In this document: piece after piece, positions 28,772 to 38,439 of the stretch | Layout: each line of letters begins with the position of its first letter | Numbering within the stretch: the first letter of the stretch is position 1 | Assembly (NCBI GenBank): GCA_030549795.1 | Contig: JAUQQO010000025.1 | Coordinates: forward strand, 1-64,000 | Reading direction: 5' to 3' | DNA: 64,000 nt | From: Pseudomonadota bacterium | GTDB taxonomy: Bacteria > Pseudomonadota > Alphaproteobacteria > Geminicoccales > Geminicoccaceae | Notes under the pieces: generated by a model | What the model was told of the DNA's origin: nothing | Seen by the model: only the letters and a program-made list of their open reading frames with translations | The model's database searches: none | Made by a program: the position numbers and the translations under genes

Positions 28772-29427
28772 GCGGCAAGATCCGAGGCGAGGATCTGCGC
28801 GTCGAGATAGCGCTTTAAGCTGTCTTGGGCGCAGGTGAGGATGCGCGCGGTGACCGGCTCGGGGGCGAAGCCGAAGAGCACGAACAGGACGCGCTGCGTT
28901 TGAGGGCCCACTGCAGTGCGGCAACTGTCCCGGGTCGGGCTGCCGAAAGGACCGTTTTGGTCGGCGAGCACGGGTAGCCCCTCGAGGTTGAGGGAAAGGC
29001 CACCGATGGCGGCATAGCGCTCGCCCGGCGCACCGGGGCGGAAGCAAAGCGGCAAGTGGAGCCGGTCGGCATCATAAACGCCGATCGAAAAGCCGCTCTT
29101 AAGCGAAAGAAGGGTCCCAACCTCGACGCGCGGGTCGATCCGAGGCGGCGGTTCACCCCGGCAGATCCGACGCCTGAGCGCTTCGGCCGCGGGGCGATAG
29201 CGCGCCGGGTCCTTGCCGAGGGCGCGGTAGGCGGCGCGGGTTGCGGCGATCGCGGGTAGCTGGGCGGGCGTGCAGGTGCGGATCTGCGCAGCGGTATCGT
29301 CGAGGGCGCGGGTGAGTGCGGCCGGCAGCCCTTGCGGTGCGACCGCGGCGAGGATCCAACCGAGGTTGGGGCGAACGGTGGGCGGAAAGCCCACGATCGC
29401 AATCCGCTCTGGAATTTCCATAAACAT
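28768..29427 (-). CDS. B3/B4 tRNA-binding-domain protein (PheT-like)
   Basis: 'YRALGKDPARYRPAAEALRRRICRGE', 'SLKSGFSIGVYDADRL', 'GPFGSPTRDSCRTAV'. Confidence 0.75.
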   Translation of the reverse strand: MFMEIPERIAIVGFPPTVRPNLGWILAAVAPQGLPAALTRALDDTAAQIRTCTPAQLPAIAATRAAYRALGKDPARYRPAAEALRRRICRGEPPPRIDPRVEVGTLLSLKSGFSIGVYDADRLHLPLCFRPGAPGERYAAIGGLSLNLEGLPVLADQNGPFGSPTRDSCRTAVGPQTQRVLFVLFGFAPEPVTARILTCAQDSLKRYLDAQILASDLAA

Positions 29428-29499
29428 TCTTATCCGATCAAAACCCCACGCCGAGCCACCGCACGCCAGCAAACACCGCCCAGCGGCGCACGCCCGCGC

Positions 29500-30087
29500 T
29501 CAGCCCGATCGCGCGAGCTCGGCAAGGCGAGCATCGAGGGCGGCTTCGAGCTCCGCTGTGTCCTCGACCACCGTCACCCCTTCGAACTCCTTGAGCCGGG
29601 CGGTGTTCTCGAGATCGATGCGACGCGGCCACAGCCGCACCATGCGGTGCGGCGCCATGCTGTCGTGCACCGGCTTGGTATCACAGGCATAGACGATGAT
29701 CGGGATGCGGCACTTGCCGGCTTGCGCGAACACGTTGGTGACGAGCGTGTCGGAAATGCCGCAGACGAACTTGGCCACCGTGTTCGAGGTCGCCGGTGCC
29801 ACCACCAGCGTGTGGTACCAGCCGTCGTAGAACCGGCCCACCGGGGGTGCCGAGGCGGTGGTATCGCGGATGAGGCGAATGCCGGGCGGGAAGGGTTTGC
29901 GCGTCCGCGTGTAGAGAAAGATCACCTCTGCTGCCGCCTTAGAGAGAAAGAGGTCGAGCTCGCCGATCCGGCGGATGATCTCAAGGCAGGCCAAAAAATC
30001 GTGGCCGGAGCCGGTAAGCGCCCAGGCCAAGCGCGGCCGGCGCGGCTTTTCCTCGTCGCTCGTGGTGGGGAGGATCTCCTCGCTCAT
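29500..30087 (-). CDS. Flavoprotein, dihydromethanopterin reductase/AfpA-like
   Basis: 'LAWALTGSGHDFLACLEIIRRI', 'LVVAPATSNTVAKFVCGISDTLVTNVFAQAGKCRIPIIVYACD'. Confidence 0.75.
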   Translation of the reverse strand: MSEEILPTTSDEEKPRRPRLAWALTGSGHDFLACLEIIRRIGELDLFLSKAAAEVIFLYTRTRKPFPPGIRLIRDTTASAPPVGRFYDGWYHTLVVAPATSNTVAKFVCGISDTLVTNVFAQAGKCRIPIIVYACDTKPVHDSMAPHRMVRLWPRRIDLENTARLKEFEGVTVVEDTAELEAALDARLAELARSG

Positions 30088-30770
30088 TCCCGTACCCCGC
30101 AGCGATGGAGGGTGGGATCGCCGCTTGCCGCAAGCAAGGGCTCGCGCGTCGGAATGAGGCCACCGCCCGCAAGCGTTTGCGGCGCCTCTGCCCGGGCGAG
30201 GCGGATACAGCCACGATAGCCGGATGCGAGTTCGGGAAAGGCGGGATCGAGGATGCCGCGCGCCGCGAGCTCAGCAAGGGTAACCGGTGGGGCGGGCAGC
30301 GCCGCCGCCTTGACGAGCACGAGCTCGGGCGCGGCGAGCCGGATGGCGAGAATGAGGGCGAGGCTGTCGGCGCTCACCCGCCAGGAAGCCTCGATCGAAC
30401 CGTCGCGCCCGACCATCGCCCAGGGCAGCCACAGCATCGCCCGCCCCGACGCGGCTGCGGCTGCGATCTCCGCGGGGCGCTCAACCGGCATAAGCCGGCG
30501 TTCGCGAGCGGCGAGAAAAAGTGCATATTGCTGCATGGAAAGGATCGCCGCGGCATGGGCGACCCGATCATCGAAGCCGAGTGCGGCTTGCAGGGTGCGC
30601 ACCGCATCGGCAAACGGCCCACCGCCCGGGACCACGAGCCAGGCGCGGCCGTCACCGGCGATCGCCGCGAGCCAGGTCGAGAGTTTGGGGTGCCGGGCGA
30701 GACTGCCACCCAGCTTGACGATCCCACAAAGCCCCGGCACCGACGCGGTTCGATCGTGAACGGATGCCAT
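30084..30770 (-). CDS. Amino-acid-kinase-family protein (MfnE-like)
   Basis: 'IVKLGGSLARHPKLSTWLAAI...WLVVPGGGPFADAVR', C-terminal 'LVLVKAAA'; in H4MPT cluster. Confidence 0.7.
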   Translation of the reverse strand: MASVHDRTASVPGLCGIVKLGGSLARHPKLSTWLAAIAGDGRAWLVVPGGGPFADAVRTLQAALGFDDRVAHAAAILSMQQYALFLAARERRLMPVERPAEIAAAAASGRAMLWLPWAMVGRDGSIEASWRVSADSLALILAIRLAAPELVLVKAAALPAPPVTLAELAARGILDPAFPELASGYRGCIRLARAEAPQTLAGGGLIPTREPLLAASGDPTLHRCGVRE

Positions 30771-31641
30771 GCTCGCCACTGCCCTCACCCTGTTCCCGCC
30801 GCCACCGCCCTGGATCATGGGGATCCTCAACCTCACCCCCGACAGTTTCTCCGACGGCGGCCGCTTCTCGGCGCCCGAAGCGGCGATCGCGGCAGCCGAA
30901 GCGATGTGCGCAGAGGGCGCTCATCTCATCGACATCGGCGGCGAATCCACTGCCCCCGGCCGGCGGCCGATCAGCGCTGAAGAGGAACTCGCGCGCATCG
31001 AGCCGGTCGTTGCCGCCCTCGCACCCAGGCTCGTGCTTTCCATCGACACCTATCATGCCCGCACGGCCGCGCGCTGTCTTGCGCTTGGGGCGCGGATGAT
31101 CAACGACACGTCGGCTCTGCGCGCCGAGCCTGAACTTGCCGATGTGGTGCGCGAACACGGCGCGCTGCTCGTGCTCATGCATGCCAAGGACGGGCCCTTG
31201 CCGCATGTCACGCCCGCCGAACGCCGTTACCGCGACGTGGTCCAAGAGGTGGGGGATTTCTTAGCCGAGCGGGTGGACTTCGCGCTCGCCCGCGGCATCC
31301 CGGCCGAACACCTCATCCTCGATCCCGGCTGGAGCGCGTTTTTAAGCCACGATCCCGAAGACACCTTTCGGCTCTTGCGCGACTTCGAGCGGCTGGTTCG
31401 GCGCTTTGCGCCCATTCCGCTTATGGTTGCGATCTCGCGCAAAGGGGTGCTCAAGGTTCCTTTAGCCGAGCGCGATCCGATTTCCCAGCTCGCTGCGCTC
31501 ATCGCCGTGGCGCGCGGGGCCCTTTATGTGCGCACCCATGCGCCCAAGATGATGGCCCAGTTCCTCGAGCTGGCGCGGCGCTCCGGCTGGCCTTTGCCTA
31601 CGAGCCCCGCTTCGGCTCAACCCGGGCCGGCGCAGGCGTAA
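30769..31641 (+). CDS. folP: Dihydropteroate synthase
   Basis: 'IMGILNLTPDSFSDGG', 'LIDIGGESTAPGRRPISAEEEL', 'MINDTSALR', 'LILDPGWSAF'. Confidence 0.92.
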   Translation: MLATALTLFPPPPPWIMGILNLTPDSFSDGGRFSAPEAAIAAAEAMCAEGAHLIDIGGESTAPGRRPISAEEELARIEPVVAALAPRLVLSIDTYHARTAARCLALGARMINDTSALRAEPELADVVREHGALLVLMHAKDGPLPHVTPAERRYRDVVQEVGDFLAERVDFALARGIPAEHLILDPGWSAFLSHDPEDTFRLLRDFERLVRRFAPIPLMVAISRKGVLKVPLAERDPISQLAALIAVARGALYVRTHAPKMMAQFLELARRSGWPLPTSPASAQPGPAQA

Positions 31642-32132
31642 GGGGTGTTGGAAAGCGCGGCCAAGAGCTCGCCAGCAGTGCGCCCCAGAAGCGGATGGCG
31701 CCAATCCGGCCAGAGCTCACAAAGCGGCGCGAGGACGAAGTCGCGCTCGTGCATGCGCGGATGCGGCAGCACCGGGCGTGCCGGCGGCAGCCGTACTTCA
31801 TCGTCGAGAGCGATGAGATCGAGGTCCAGCACCCGCGGCTGCCAGGGCAAGAGCTCGCGGTTGCGGTCGCGCCCCAACGCGCGCTCGATCCCGTGCAGCA
31901 CCGCCAACAGCGCCTCGGCGCCCAGCGGGGTGGAGAGGATGACGACGCCGTTGAGATAGGGCGGATGCTCGCGCACGGGATCTAAGGGGTGGACGAGCGC
32001 CGGGGTGGTGATCCACCGCGAGCGGGCGAGGATGGGGCCAGCCTCCTCGGCCAGAAGTGCGAGTGCTGTCTCAAAGCTGCGCGGCGGATCGCCGAGATTG
32101 GCCCCGAGCGCGACGATGGCGCGGCGGCTCAC
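31617..32132 (-). CDS. folK: 2-amino-4-hydroxy-6-hydroxymethyldihydropteridine diphosphokinase
   Basis: 'VALGANLGDP', 'YLNGVVILST', 'LGRDRNRELLPWQPRVLDLDLIALDD', 'LPHPRMHERDFVLAPLCEL'. Confidence 0.93.
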   Translation of the reverse strand: MSRRAIVALGANLGDPPRSFETALALLAEEAGPILARSRWITTPALVHPLDPVREHPPYLNGVVILSTPLGAEALLAVLHGIERALGRDRNRELLPWQPRVLDLDLIALDDEVRLPPARPVLPHPRMHERDFVLAPLCELWPDWRHPLLGRTAGELLAALSNTPYACAGPG

Positions 32133-32153
32133 TCCTTTGTGTCCCCTGCCCTT

Positions 32154-32966
32154 TTATGAGCCGGCACCGAGCTGCCAGCTGCGCGTGAAATGTCGCTCCT
32201 TGATGTCCGAGGCCTCAACGCGCAGCTCGCCCGGACCCTCGGGAGCGAGGTGGAAGGCGATCATCGGATCCTCGGAGAGCGAGATGTCGGCTTCGACCTC
32301 GAGGAGCGGTTCGCCGTTCCACAAGATCCGGATGGAATCGAGGTGATCGGCCGGGATCCAGTTGCGGGTGAGCTGATCGATCTGCATGCCCGAATATTGG
32401 GGATGGCTGATGAGCAGGCGAAGCTCGTTGGGTTCCCCGAAGCGCAACTGCTCGGGCTGGATGAGTTTCATCGCGCCGATGCGGGCATAGGCCGCTTCTT
32501 TGTCCTTATTAGCCGGAGCCGAACAGCCGCCCGAGGCCTTGACGAAACGCTCGACCATATAGAGCGTGCCATCGTTCATCTCGGCGACCGCGCGCACGGG
32601 CGTATATTCGTTGACGCGGATGCGGGTGGCGATCGAGGCCGAGCCGGTCTTGGGTGTGAAGCGGAAAACGGCCGCGCGCGGGGCGGGGTTGCGGTCGATC
32701 AAAAGGTGCACAGCGCGGATGTAGCGCTCGGGGGTCTGGGGAACGAGCGCCCGTACCGCGACTTCGACCAAGGCGGCGTCATGGGCGCGCGCCGGCGCCT
32801 CGAGCGCGATCACCGCTGCCCCGTCGACGACGGGCCGGTTCGCGAAGAACAGTTCGCGCAAGACGTCCCATTGGCTCTGGGCGAAGGCCGGGACGGCACG
32901 GGCCACAGCCGGTGCGGCAACAGCGAGCACAAGCGCGTGGCGGCGCGAGAAACAGAGCGTGCTCAT
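32154..32966 (-). CDS. Quinoprotein dehydrogenase-associated SoxYZ-like carrier
   Basis: Signal-like N-terminus; SoxY-like then SoxZ-like 'LRLLISHPQYSGMQIDQLTRNWIPADHLDSIRILWNG'. Confidence 0.82.
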   Translation of the reverse strand: MSTLCFSRRHALVLAVAAPAVARAVPAFAQSQWDVLRELFFANRPVVDGAAVIALEAPARAHDAALVEVAVRALVPQTPERYIRAVHLLIDRNPAPRAAVFRFTPKTGSASIATRIRVNEYTPVRAVAEMNDGTLYMVERFVKASGGCSAPANKDKEAAYARIGAMKLIQPEQLRFGEPNELRLLISHPQYSGMQIDQLTRNWIPADHLDSIRILWNGEPLLEVEADISLSEDPMIAFHLAPEGPGELRVEASDIKERHFTRSWQLGAGS

Positions 32967-33904
32967 TCCCACTCGAGCTCCTTATAGGCCGCTGTCATGT
33001 TGCGCGGGTGATTGTCGGTTGACAACAACCAGTCGCCCGCAGGCGGCGGTGGATCGGCGAGCAGTGCGGAAAGCGTGCGACCGCTGCGGATCGCCCGGCG
33101 GACCGCAGCGGCGAGCGCTTCGAGATAGTGCCGTTGCGGCGCGAGCGCCTCCGGCCAGCTGGCGGCCGGCGGACCGTGGCCGGGGACGACGCGCGCCGCC
33201 GGCACGCGGGCGAGCTCATCCATCACCGCAAGCCAGCCCACAAGCGAGCCGTCGATCACCGGCAGCCGCTCGAGAAACAAAAGATCGCCGGCGATGAGCG
33301 TGCGGCTGGCGTGATCGAAGACCGTAAGATCGCAATCCGTGTGCGCGGTCGGCCAGGCGCGAAGTTCGAGCGGGCGCCCGCCGAGGTCGAGCGCGCGCGG
33401 TTGCCCGACCGCCACGGGCTCATCGACCGGTACCGGCTCCGCACCGACGCTCGCTGGGCCCAAAAGGCGGTCCATGGCGGCGCGATAGCTCGGGAAGCGA
33501 TCGGCGAGCGCCGATGGCAGCCTAAGATGGCCCCAAATCCGGGCCCCGGCCTTATGGAAGACCACCGCCCCCATGACGTGGTCGGGATGGTGATGGGTGA
33601 GGAGGAGATGGCGGATCGGCCGATCGGTGCGGGCGCGGATAGCAGCCAGGAGCTCGCGCGCCTGCGCCGGGCTGCCGCCGGCATCCACCACCGCCACCGC
33701 GTCATCGCCGATGATGATGGCGAGATTGGCGATGCCGCCGCGGTTGGTGGGCGAAAAGTCCTCGTGCACCCCGGGATAGACGAGGAGGCCCGGGGCGATC
33801 TCGACCAGGGCAAAGGGCGCACTCTGCCCGGGCACCGCGGCCACAGCCGTAGCGGCTAAGAGCCCAGCCAGGACCGCACGCCGCTGCGCCGCTTTTGGAG
33901 CCAT
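32963..33904 (-). CDS. Quinoprotein relay system zinc metallohydrolase (MBL fold)
   Basis: 'LLLTHHHPDHVMGAVVF', 'AHTDCDLTVFD', 'RVVPGHGPPA'; ATGA-coupled to SoxYZ-like gene. Confidence 0.8.
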   Translation of the reverse strand: MAPKAAQRRAVLAGLLAATAVAAVPGQSAPFALVEIAPGLLVYPGVHEDFSPTNRGGIANLAIIIGDDAVAVVDAGGSPAQARELLAAIRARTDRPIRHLLLTHHHPDHVMGAVVFHKAGARIWGHLRLPSALADRFPSYRAAMDRLLGPASVGAEPVPVDEPVAVGQPRALDLGGRPLELRAWPTAHTDCDLTVFDHASRTLIAGDLLFLERLPVIDGSLVGWLAVMDELARVPAARVVPGHGPPAASWPEALAPQRHYLEALAAAVRRAIRSGRTLSALLADPPPPAGDWLLSTDNHPRNMTAAYKELEWE

Positions 33905-34023
33905 CGCGCGCCTCCCCCCGCTTCCGCTTGCCGGAAGCGGCTATCGCCTCCATAGCAGCGCGGCACCGTCGCGGGCCAGAGCGACGACCGCAAGCCTGCG
34001 GCGCCGAAACAGCGGGAGGCACC

Positions 34024-34410
34024 ATGGACGGACCGGGAAGCGGAAATTGGCAGTGCCTCGCCTTGCGCGAGGTGCCGCTTGAGGTGCGCCTTGGCGTCTA
34101 TCCGCACGAGCGCGAGCGACCACAGCGCATTCTCGTCGACGTCGAGCTGTGGCGTCGGCTCGACCGCTTCGAAGGCCAAGGGCTCGCCGATTGTCTCGAT
34201 TACGACCGCATCTACCGTTGGCTCGTGGAAACCTGGCCTGCGCGACCGCACACCGAGCTCTTAGAACAGTTGGTCGAAGACCTCTTCGCCAAGTGCTTCG
34301 AGGATCCGCGAGTCGAGTGGTGCCGGGTGCGCATCCAAAAGCTCGAAGCACACGGCGGCCGTGGTGTGCCCGAGATCCTCGCCACCCGCGCCCGCCCCAC
34401 CGGTTCGTGA
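34024..34410 (+). CDS. folB: Dihydroneopterin aldolase
   Basis: 'LALREVPLEVRLGVYPHERERPQRILVDVELW', 'CLDYDRIYRWL', 'HTELLEQLVEDL'. Confidence 0.88.
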   Translation: MDGPGSGNWQCLALREVPLEVRLGVYPHERERPQRILVDVELWRRLDRFEGQGLADCLDYDRIYRWLVETWPARPHTELLEQLVEDLFAKCFEDPRVEWCRVRIQKLEAHGGRGVPEILATRARPTGS

Positions 34411-34465
34411 TCGACAAGAGCCGAGCCCGCGTATCTTTTCCGTGCGATGAAAGGGGAGGCTCGGC

Positions 34466-34975
34466 ATGTGGCGTTTGTGGCTCCTTTGCGGTGCGATGAT
34501 CACGCTTGTGGCCACACCGGCGCAGGCGATCATGAGCGGGGCGGAAAGCCCGCGCGCCCGCTCCTCCGATTCCGACTATGCGGATGGGCGCGAAGCGTTT
34601 CTCCGCAAGGACTGGCACGCAGCGATCGAGTCCTTGCTCAAGGTGGTCGCGCGTCGACCGCACCATGACAACGCCCACAACATGTTGGGCTTCGCTTTTC
34701 GCAAGATCGGTGATTATGAGCGCGCGTTCTATCACTACGAGAAAGCGCTCGAACTCAACCCGCGTCACAAACAAGCACTCGAATATTTAGGCGAAGGCTA
34801 TCTCGAACTCGGCCGTATCGAGGAGGCGAAGGCGATCGCCATCCGCTTGGATGAGGTGTGCCGCTTCATCGTCATGGCCTTCGACAACAACGGCTGGAAG
34901 CGCGGCTGCGAAGAGCGCGAGGAGCTCAAACGCGCCTTCGCCGAACATGGCGTGCCCTGGCCGTTGCCGGAATGA
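34466..34975 (+). CDS. Secreted TPR-repeat protein
   Basis: N-terminal hydrophobic signal; 'AHNMLGFAFRKIGDYERAFYHYEKALELNPRHKQALEYLGEGYLELG'. Confidence 0.82.
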   Translation: MWRLWLLCGAMITLVATPAQAIMSGAESPRARSSDSDYADGREAFLRKDWHAAIESLLKVVARRPHHDNAHNMLGFAFRKIGDYERAFYHYEKALELNPRHKQALEYLGEGYLELGRIEEAKAIAIRLDEVCRFIVMAFDNNGWKRGCEEREELKRAFAEHGVPWPLPE

Positions 34976-34979
34976 CGGG

Positions 34980-35543
34980 TCACGGTTCCTCCTCGGGGGT
35001 GGCGGAGACGAGCGGCAACCCCGCTTCCTCCCAACCCTGGATGCCGTCGGGATACCAATAGACCCGAGAATAGCCGAGCTCGCGCACCGCCCGCTTGGCG
35101 GCGTTCCATCCCATCCAGCAATCGCGCGCGCAATAGATCACGATCGCGCGATCCCTGGCTCCTCCCGTAAGCTCTGCCAGTCTCTGAGCGAACCAGGCGG
35201 CAGTAGTCGGCGGAAGTTCGCCCAGCCCGACATTGGGCAGCCACACCGAGCCGGGAATGTGGGTGTGAGCCGGCGGCAGCCACGGTCGACCGGGACCGCG
35301 CCCGGGCGGCCGGCGGGGAGCGGGCATGACGTCGACGAGCACGACCGGCTCGCGGGCCAAGAGTTCGAGCAAGCCCGCGGTATCGAGCACGGTAGCACCC
35401 TGCAGCGTGCGGGGTACGGGGGCGCGATAGTCGTAGAGCCGGTAGCCCTCGGGTTCGGCGATCGTGGAGGCGGCTGCCGGCAGCGCTGACGAGAGCAGGA
35501 TCGCGGCGAGCGCGAGGCGGCCGCTCGCCCACACGGTCCTCAC
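34980..35543 (-). CDS. PQQ-dependent catabolism-associated CXXCW-motif protein (rhodanese-like)
   Basis: 'VIYCARDCWMGWNAAKRAVRELGYSRVYWYPDGIQGWEEAGLPL'; 'HIPGSVWLPNVG'; signal-like N-terminus. Confidence 0.83.
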   Translation of the reverse strand: MRTVWASGRLALAAILLSSALPAAASTIAEPEGYRLYDYRAPVPRTLQGATVLDTAGLLELLAREPVVLVDVMPAPRRPPGRGPGRPWLPPAHTHIPGSVWLPNVGLGELPPTTAAWFAQRLAELTGGARDRAIVIYCARDCWMGWNAAKRAVRELGYSRVYWYPDGIQGWEEAGLPLVSATPEEEP

Positions 35544-36373
35544 GCGCTCTCGAGCAGTTCCGCGAGCCGGCGGGTGAGCGGCCCCGGACAGGGTTCGGGA
35601 AAGAGGAAGCCGTCGACGCTTGCGATCGCGCGCACACCGGTGAGGACGTTGGTGGTGAAAGCTTCCCGGGCGCGGGCAAGCAAATGGCGCGGCAGTTCCC
35701 CTTCCACCGCGAGCAGGCCCTGCGCTCGGGCGCGCTCGAGCAACAGGGCGCGGGCGATGCCGGGCAGGGCGCCCTCGCTCAGTGCCGGCGTCCAAATGCG
35801 ATCCTCGATGACGAGGAAGAGGTTGGCGGCCGAGGCACAGGCGAGGCGGCCCTGGGTGTTGCACAGGATCGCCTCGTCCCCACCCGCTGCGAGCGCTTCG
35901 CGCAGGGCCAGGATCTGGTCGAGATAGGCCAGGCTCTTGATGCGGCTCGCCGGCGAGAGCTCGTTGCGGCGCACGCCTTTGACCAGCACCGCGCGCGCCG
36001 GCGGCAAGGGCTCCGGGCAGGCAAAGGCGGTCATCACAAGCGTAGGCGTCGGCCGCTCGGGGGGCAGAAGGCCGCGCGGAGCGGGACCGCGGGTGAGCGT
36101 CAACCGCACCGCCGCATCGCCGCGCGCCCAACCATTGGCGAGCAGGAGCTCGCGCGCCGCTGCCGCAAGCCCGGTCTCATCCAGTGGCAAGGGGATCCCG
36201 AGCAGCCGGGCACCCTCGGCGAGCCGCGCCCAGTGGCGCTCGAGGTGCAAGACGCGACCGTCGCGCGCCTTCATCGTCTCGAATAGGCCATCGGCCAAGG
36301 CAAGACCGCGGTCGGTGGGATCGATGCGGACCGCTTCGAGGGGGCGCAGCGCTCCTTGATGCCAGACGATCAT
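35540..36373 (-). CDS. pabC: Class IV aminotransferase (aminodeoxychorismate lyase-like)
   Basis: 'LADGLFETMKARDGRVLHLERHWARL', 'RIKSLAYLDQILALREALAAGGDEAILCN'; overlaps pabA. Confidence 0.8.
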   Translation of the reverse strand: MIVWHQGALRPLEAVRIDPTDRGLALADGLFETMKARDGRVLHLERHWARLAEGARLLGIPLPLDETGLAAAARELLLANGWARGDAAVRLTLTRGPAPRGLLPPERPTPTLVMTAFACPEPLPPARAVLVKGVRRNELSPASRIKSLAYLDQILALREALAAGGDEAILCNTQGRLACASAANLFLVIEDRIWTPALSEGALPGIARALLLERARAQGLLAVEGELPRHLLARAREAFTTNVLTGVRAIASVDGFLFPEPCPGPLTRRLAELLESA

Positions 36374-36981
36374 CGCTTGTGCTCTTCGACGCGATCAAAA
36401 GACCATGTGGAGTTACTCGCGAGGGTGAGGAAATTGCGCAACAGATCGTGACCCCGCTCGGTGAGTACCGCCTCGGGATGGAACTGGACACCGTAGACGG
36501 GATGGTGGCGGTGGGCGAGCGCCATGATCTCGCCCTCAAAAGTGCGGGCGGTGACCTCGAGCGCTTGCGGCAAACCCTCCTCCTCGACGATCAGCGAATG
36601 GTAGCGGGTAACCTGCAAGGGCGAAGGAAGGCCGCGGAAGAGACCGCTGCCACGGTGCAGGATGGGGCTCGTGCGGCCGTGCATGGGCTGGCGCGCGCGG
36701 CCCACCCGACCACCATAGGCAACCGCGATACATTGATGGCCGAGGCAGACGCCGAGAATGGGAAGCTCGGCCCCGAAGCGGCGCACGACGGCGACCGAGA
36801 TGCCGGCCTCCATGGGACCGCAGGGGCCGGGGGAGAGGATGATGTGCGAGGGGCGAAGGGCTGCGATCTCCTCGAGGCCGATCGCATCGTTGCGCACCAC
36901 CCGCTGCGGATAGCCGAGTTCGGCCACATAACGGGCGAGGTTGAAGACGAAACTGTCGTAATTGTCGATGAGCAGGATCAA
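36370..36981 (-). CDS. pabA: Aminodeoxychorismate/anthranilate synthase component II
   Basis: 'MILLIDNYDSFVFNLARYVAELG', 'LSPGPCGP', 'LGVCLGHQCIA', 'YGVQFHPEAVLTERG'. Confidence 0.93.
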   Translation of the reverse strand: MILLIDNYDSFVFNLARYVAELGYPQRVVRNDAIGLEEIAALRPSHIILSPGPCGPMEAGISVAVVRRFGAELPILGVCLGHQCIAVAYGGRVGRARQPMHGRTSPILHRGSGLFRGLPSPLQVTRYHSLIVEEEGLPQALEVTARTFEGEIMALAHRHHPVYGVQFHPEAVLTERGHDLLRNFLTLASNSTWSFDRVEEHKR

Positions 36982-38378
36982 ACCACCCTCTCCGCGCCCG
37001 CAAGCGCGCGCAGCAAGCCTTGCGCCTTAGCCATCGTCTCCTCGTATTCGGCTTTAGGGTCGCTCAAGATCGTGATGCCGCCGCCTACGGCGAAGGTGAG
37101 GATGCGGTCGCGGATCGCGAAGGTGCGGATGGTGATCGCACTGTCCATGTCACCATCGAAGCCGAGCCACAAGATAGTGCCGCAATAGGGCCCGCGGCGA
37201 TCGGGCTCGAGTTCGGCGATGATCTCCATCGCGCGGATCTTGGGGGCGCCGGTGATCGAGCCGCCCGGAAAGCTCGCCCGCAAGAGATCAACCGCACCGC
37301 GATCGGCCTCGAGCCGGCCGCATACCGTCGAGACCAAGTGCAAGACGGTCGGATGCCGCTCGAGGGTGCAGAGTTCAGGCACCTCCACGCTGTGGGGGCG
37401 GCACACGCGCGAGAGATCGTTGCGCAAGAGATCGACGATCATGACGTTTTCTGCTCGCTCTTTCTCGCTTGTGCAGAGCGCGCGCGAGAGAGCTTCGTCT
37501 TCTTCGGGGGTGCGGCCGCGCGGACGGGTTCCCTTGATCGGCCGTGTCTGCACGCGATCGCCCTTAAGGCACAAGAACCGCTCAGGCGAGGCAGAAGCGA
37601 TGACCGTGCGGCCAAAGTCCAAAAACGCCGCCATCGGCGCGGGATTGGCCCGGCGCAACCGTCGATAGAGATCGAAGGGATCGAACCCTTCCGGCAAAGG
37701 CGCAGTAAAACGCTGGGCGAGATTGACCTGAAAGACATCGCCCGCACGGATGTACTCGATGATCCGGCGCACCGCCGCTTCGAAGCCACAGCGGGTGAAG
37801 TTGCTTTTCGGTGCAGGAAGCGGACGCGGATCGGGGGGCGAAAGCTCGCGCGCCTGGGCAAGGCGCGCGGTGAAGAACGCCATGCGGGCGCGGCCCCGGG
37901 CGCGGCGCGCTTGGGGCGTGTCTTCGGGCAAGCCCGAGCTTAGGATCCACGCCCGCTGCTCGTGGTGGTCGAAGGCGATGATGGTGTCATAAAAGCCGAG
38001 CTCGAGATCGGGAAAAGCCGGGACATCGCCCGCTGCTGCGGGCAAACGCTCGAGATGCCGCACCACCTCGTAGCCGATCCAGCCCACTACGCCGGTGCGA
38101 AACGGTACCGGCAGCTCAGCGCGACGGGGAAGGCGAAAGCGGGCGAGCAAGCGAGCAAAAAGAGCCCAAGGATCGCCCCTCTTTTGTTCCCCGTTCAGCT
38201 GGATCCGACCATCGCGGCTCGAGAAGAAGAGAAAAGGATCAGCAGCGAGAAAGCTCCATCGGCCGAGCCCGGGGTCGAGCCGCGCGCTCTCGAGCAAGAC
38301 CGGTGCGGGCAAGGCGCGCAGTGCGGCAAAGGCGCGCAAGGGATCGAGAAACGGGATCTCTTGGGCGAGCACGTCCAT
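36978..38378 (-). CDS. pabB: Aminodeoxychorismate synthase component I
   Basis: 'YIRAGDVFQVNLAQRF', 'RPIKGTRPRG', 'FPGGSITGAPKIRAMEII', 'DSAITIRTF'. Confidence 0.93.
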   Translation of the reverse strand: MDVLAQEIPFLDPLRAFAALRALPAPVLLESARLDPGLGRWSFLAADPFLFFSSRDGRIQLNGEQKRGDPWALFARLLARFRLPRRAELPVPFRTGVVGWIGYEVVRHLERLPAAAGDVPAFPDLELGFYDTIIAFDHHEQRAWILSSGLPEDTPQARRARGRARMAFFTARLAQARELSPPDPRPLPAPKSNFTRCGFEAAVRRIIEYIRAGDVFQVNLAQRFTAPLPEGFDPFDLYRRLRRANPAPMAAFLDFGRTVIASASPERFLCLKGDRVQTRPIKGTRPRGRTPEEDEALSRALCTSEKERAENVMIVDLLRNDLSRVCRPHSVEVPELCTLERHPTVLHLVSTVCGRLEADRGAVDLLRASFPGGSITGAPKIRAMEIIAELEPDRRGPYCGTILWLGFDGDMDSAITIRTFAIRDRILTFAVGGGITILSDPKAEYEETMAKAQGLLRALAGAERVV

Positions 38379-38439
38379 GCGGCAAGGCTAAGCCGCGCGG
38401 GCGCGGCTTCGCAATGCCGGATCCGGCTCGGCGAAAGGC

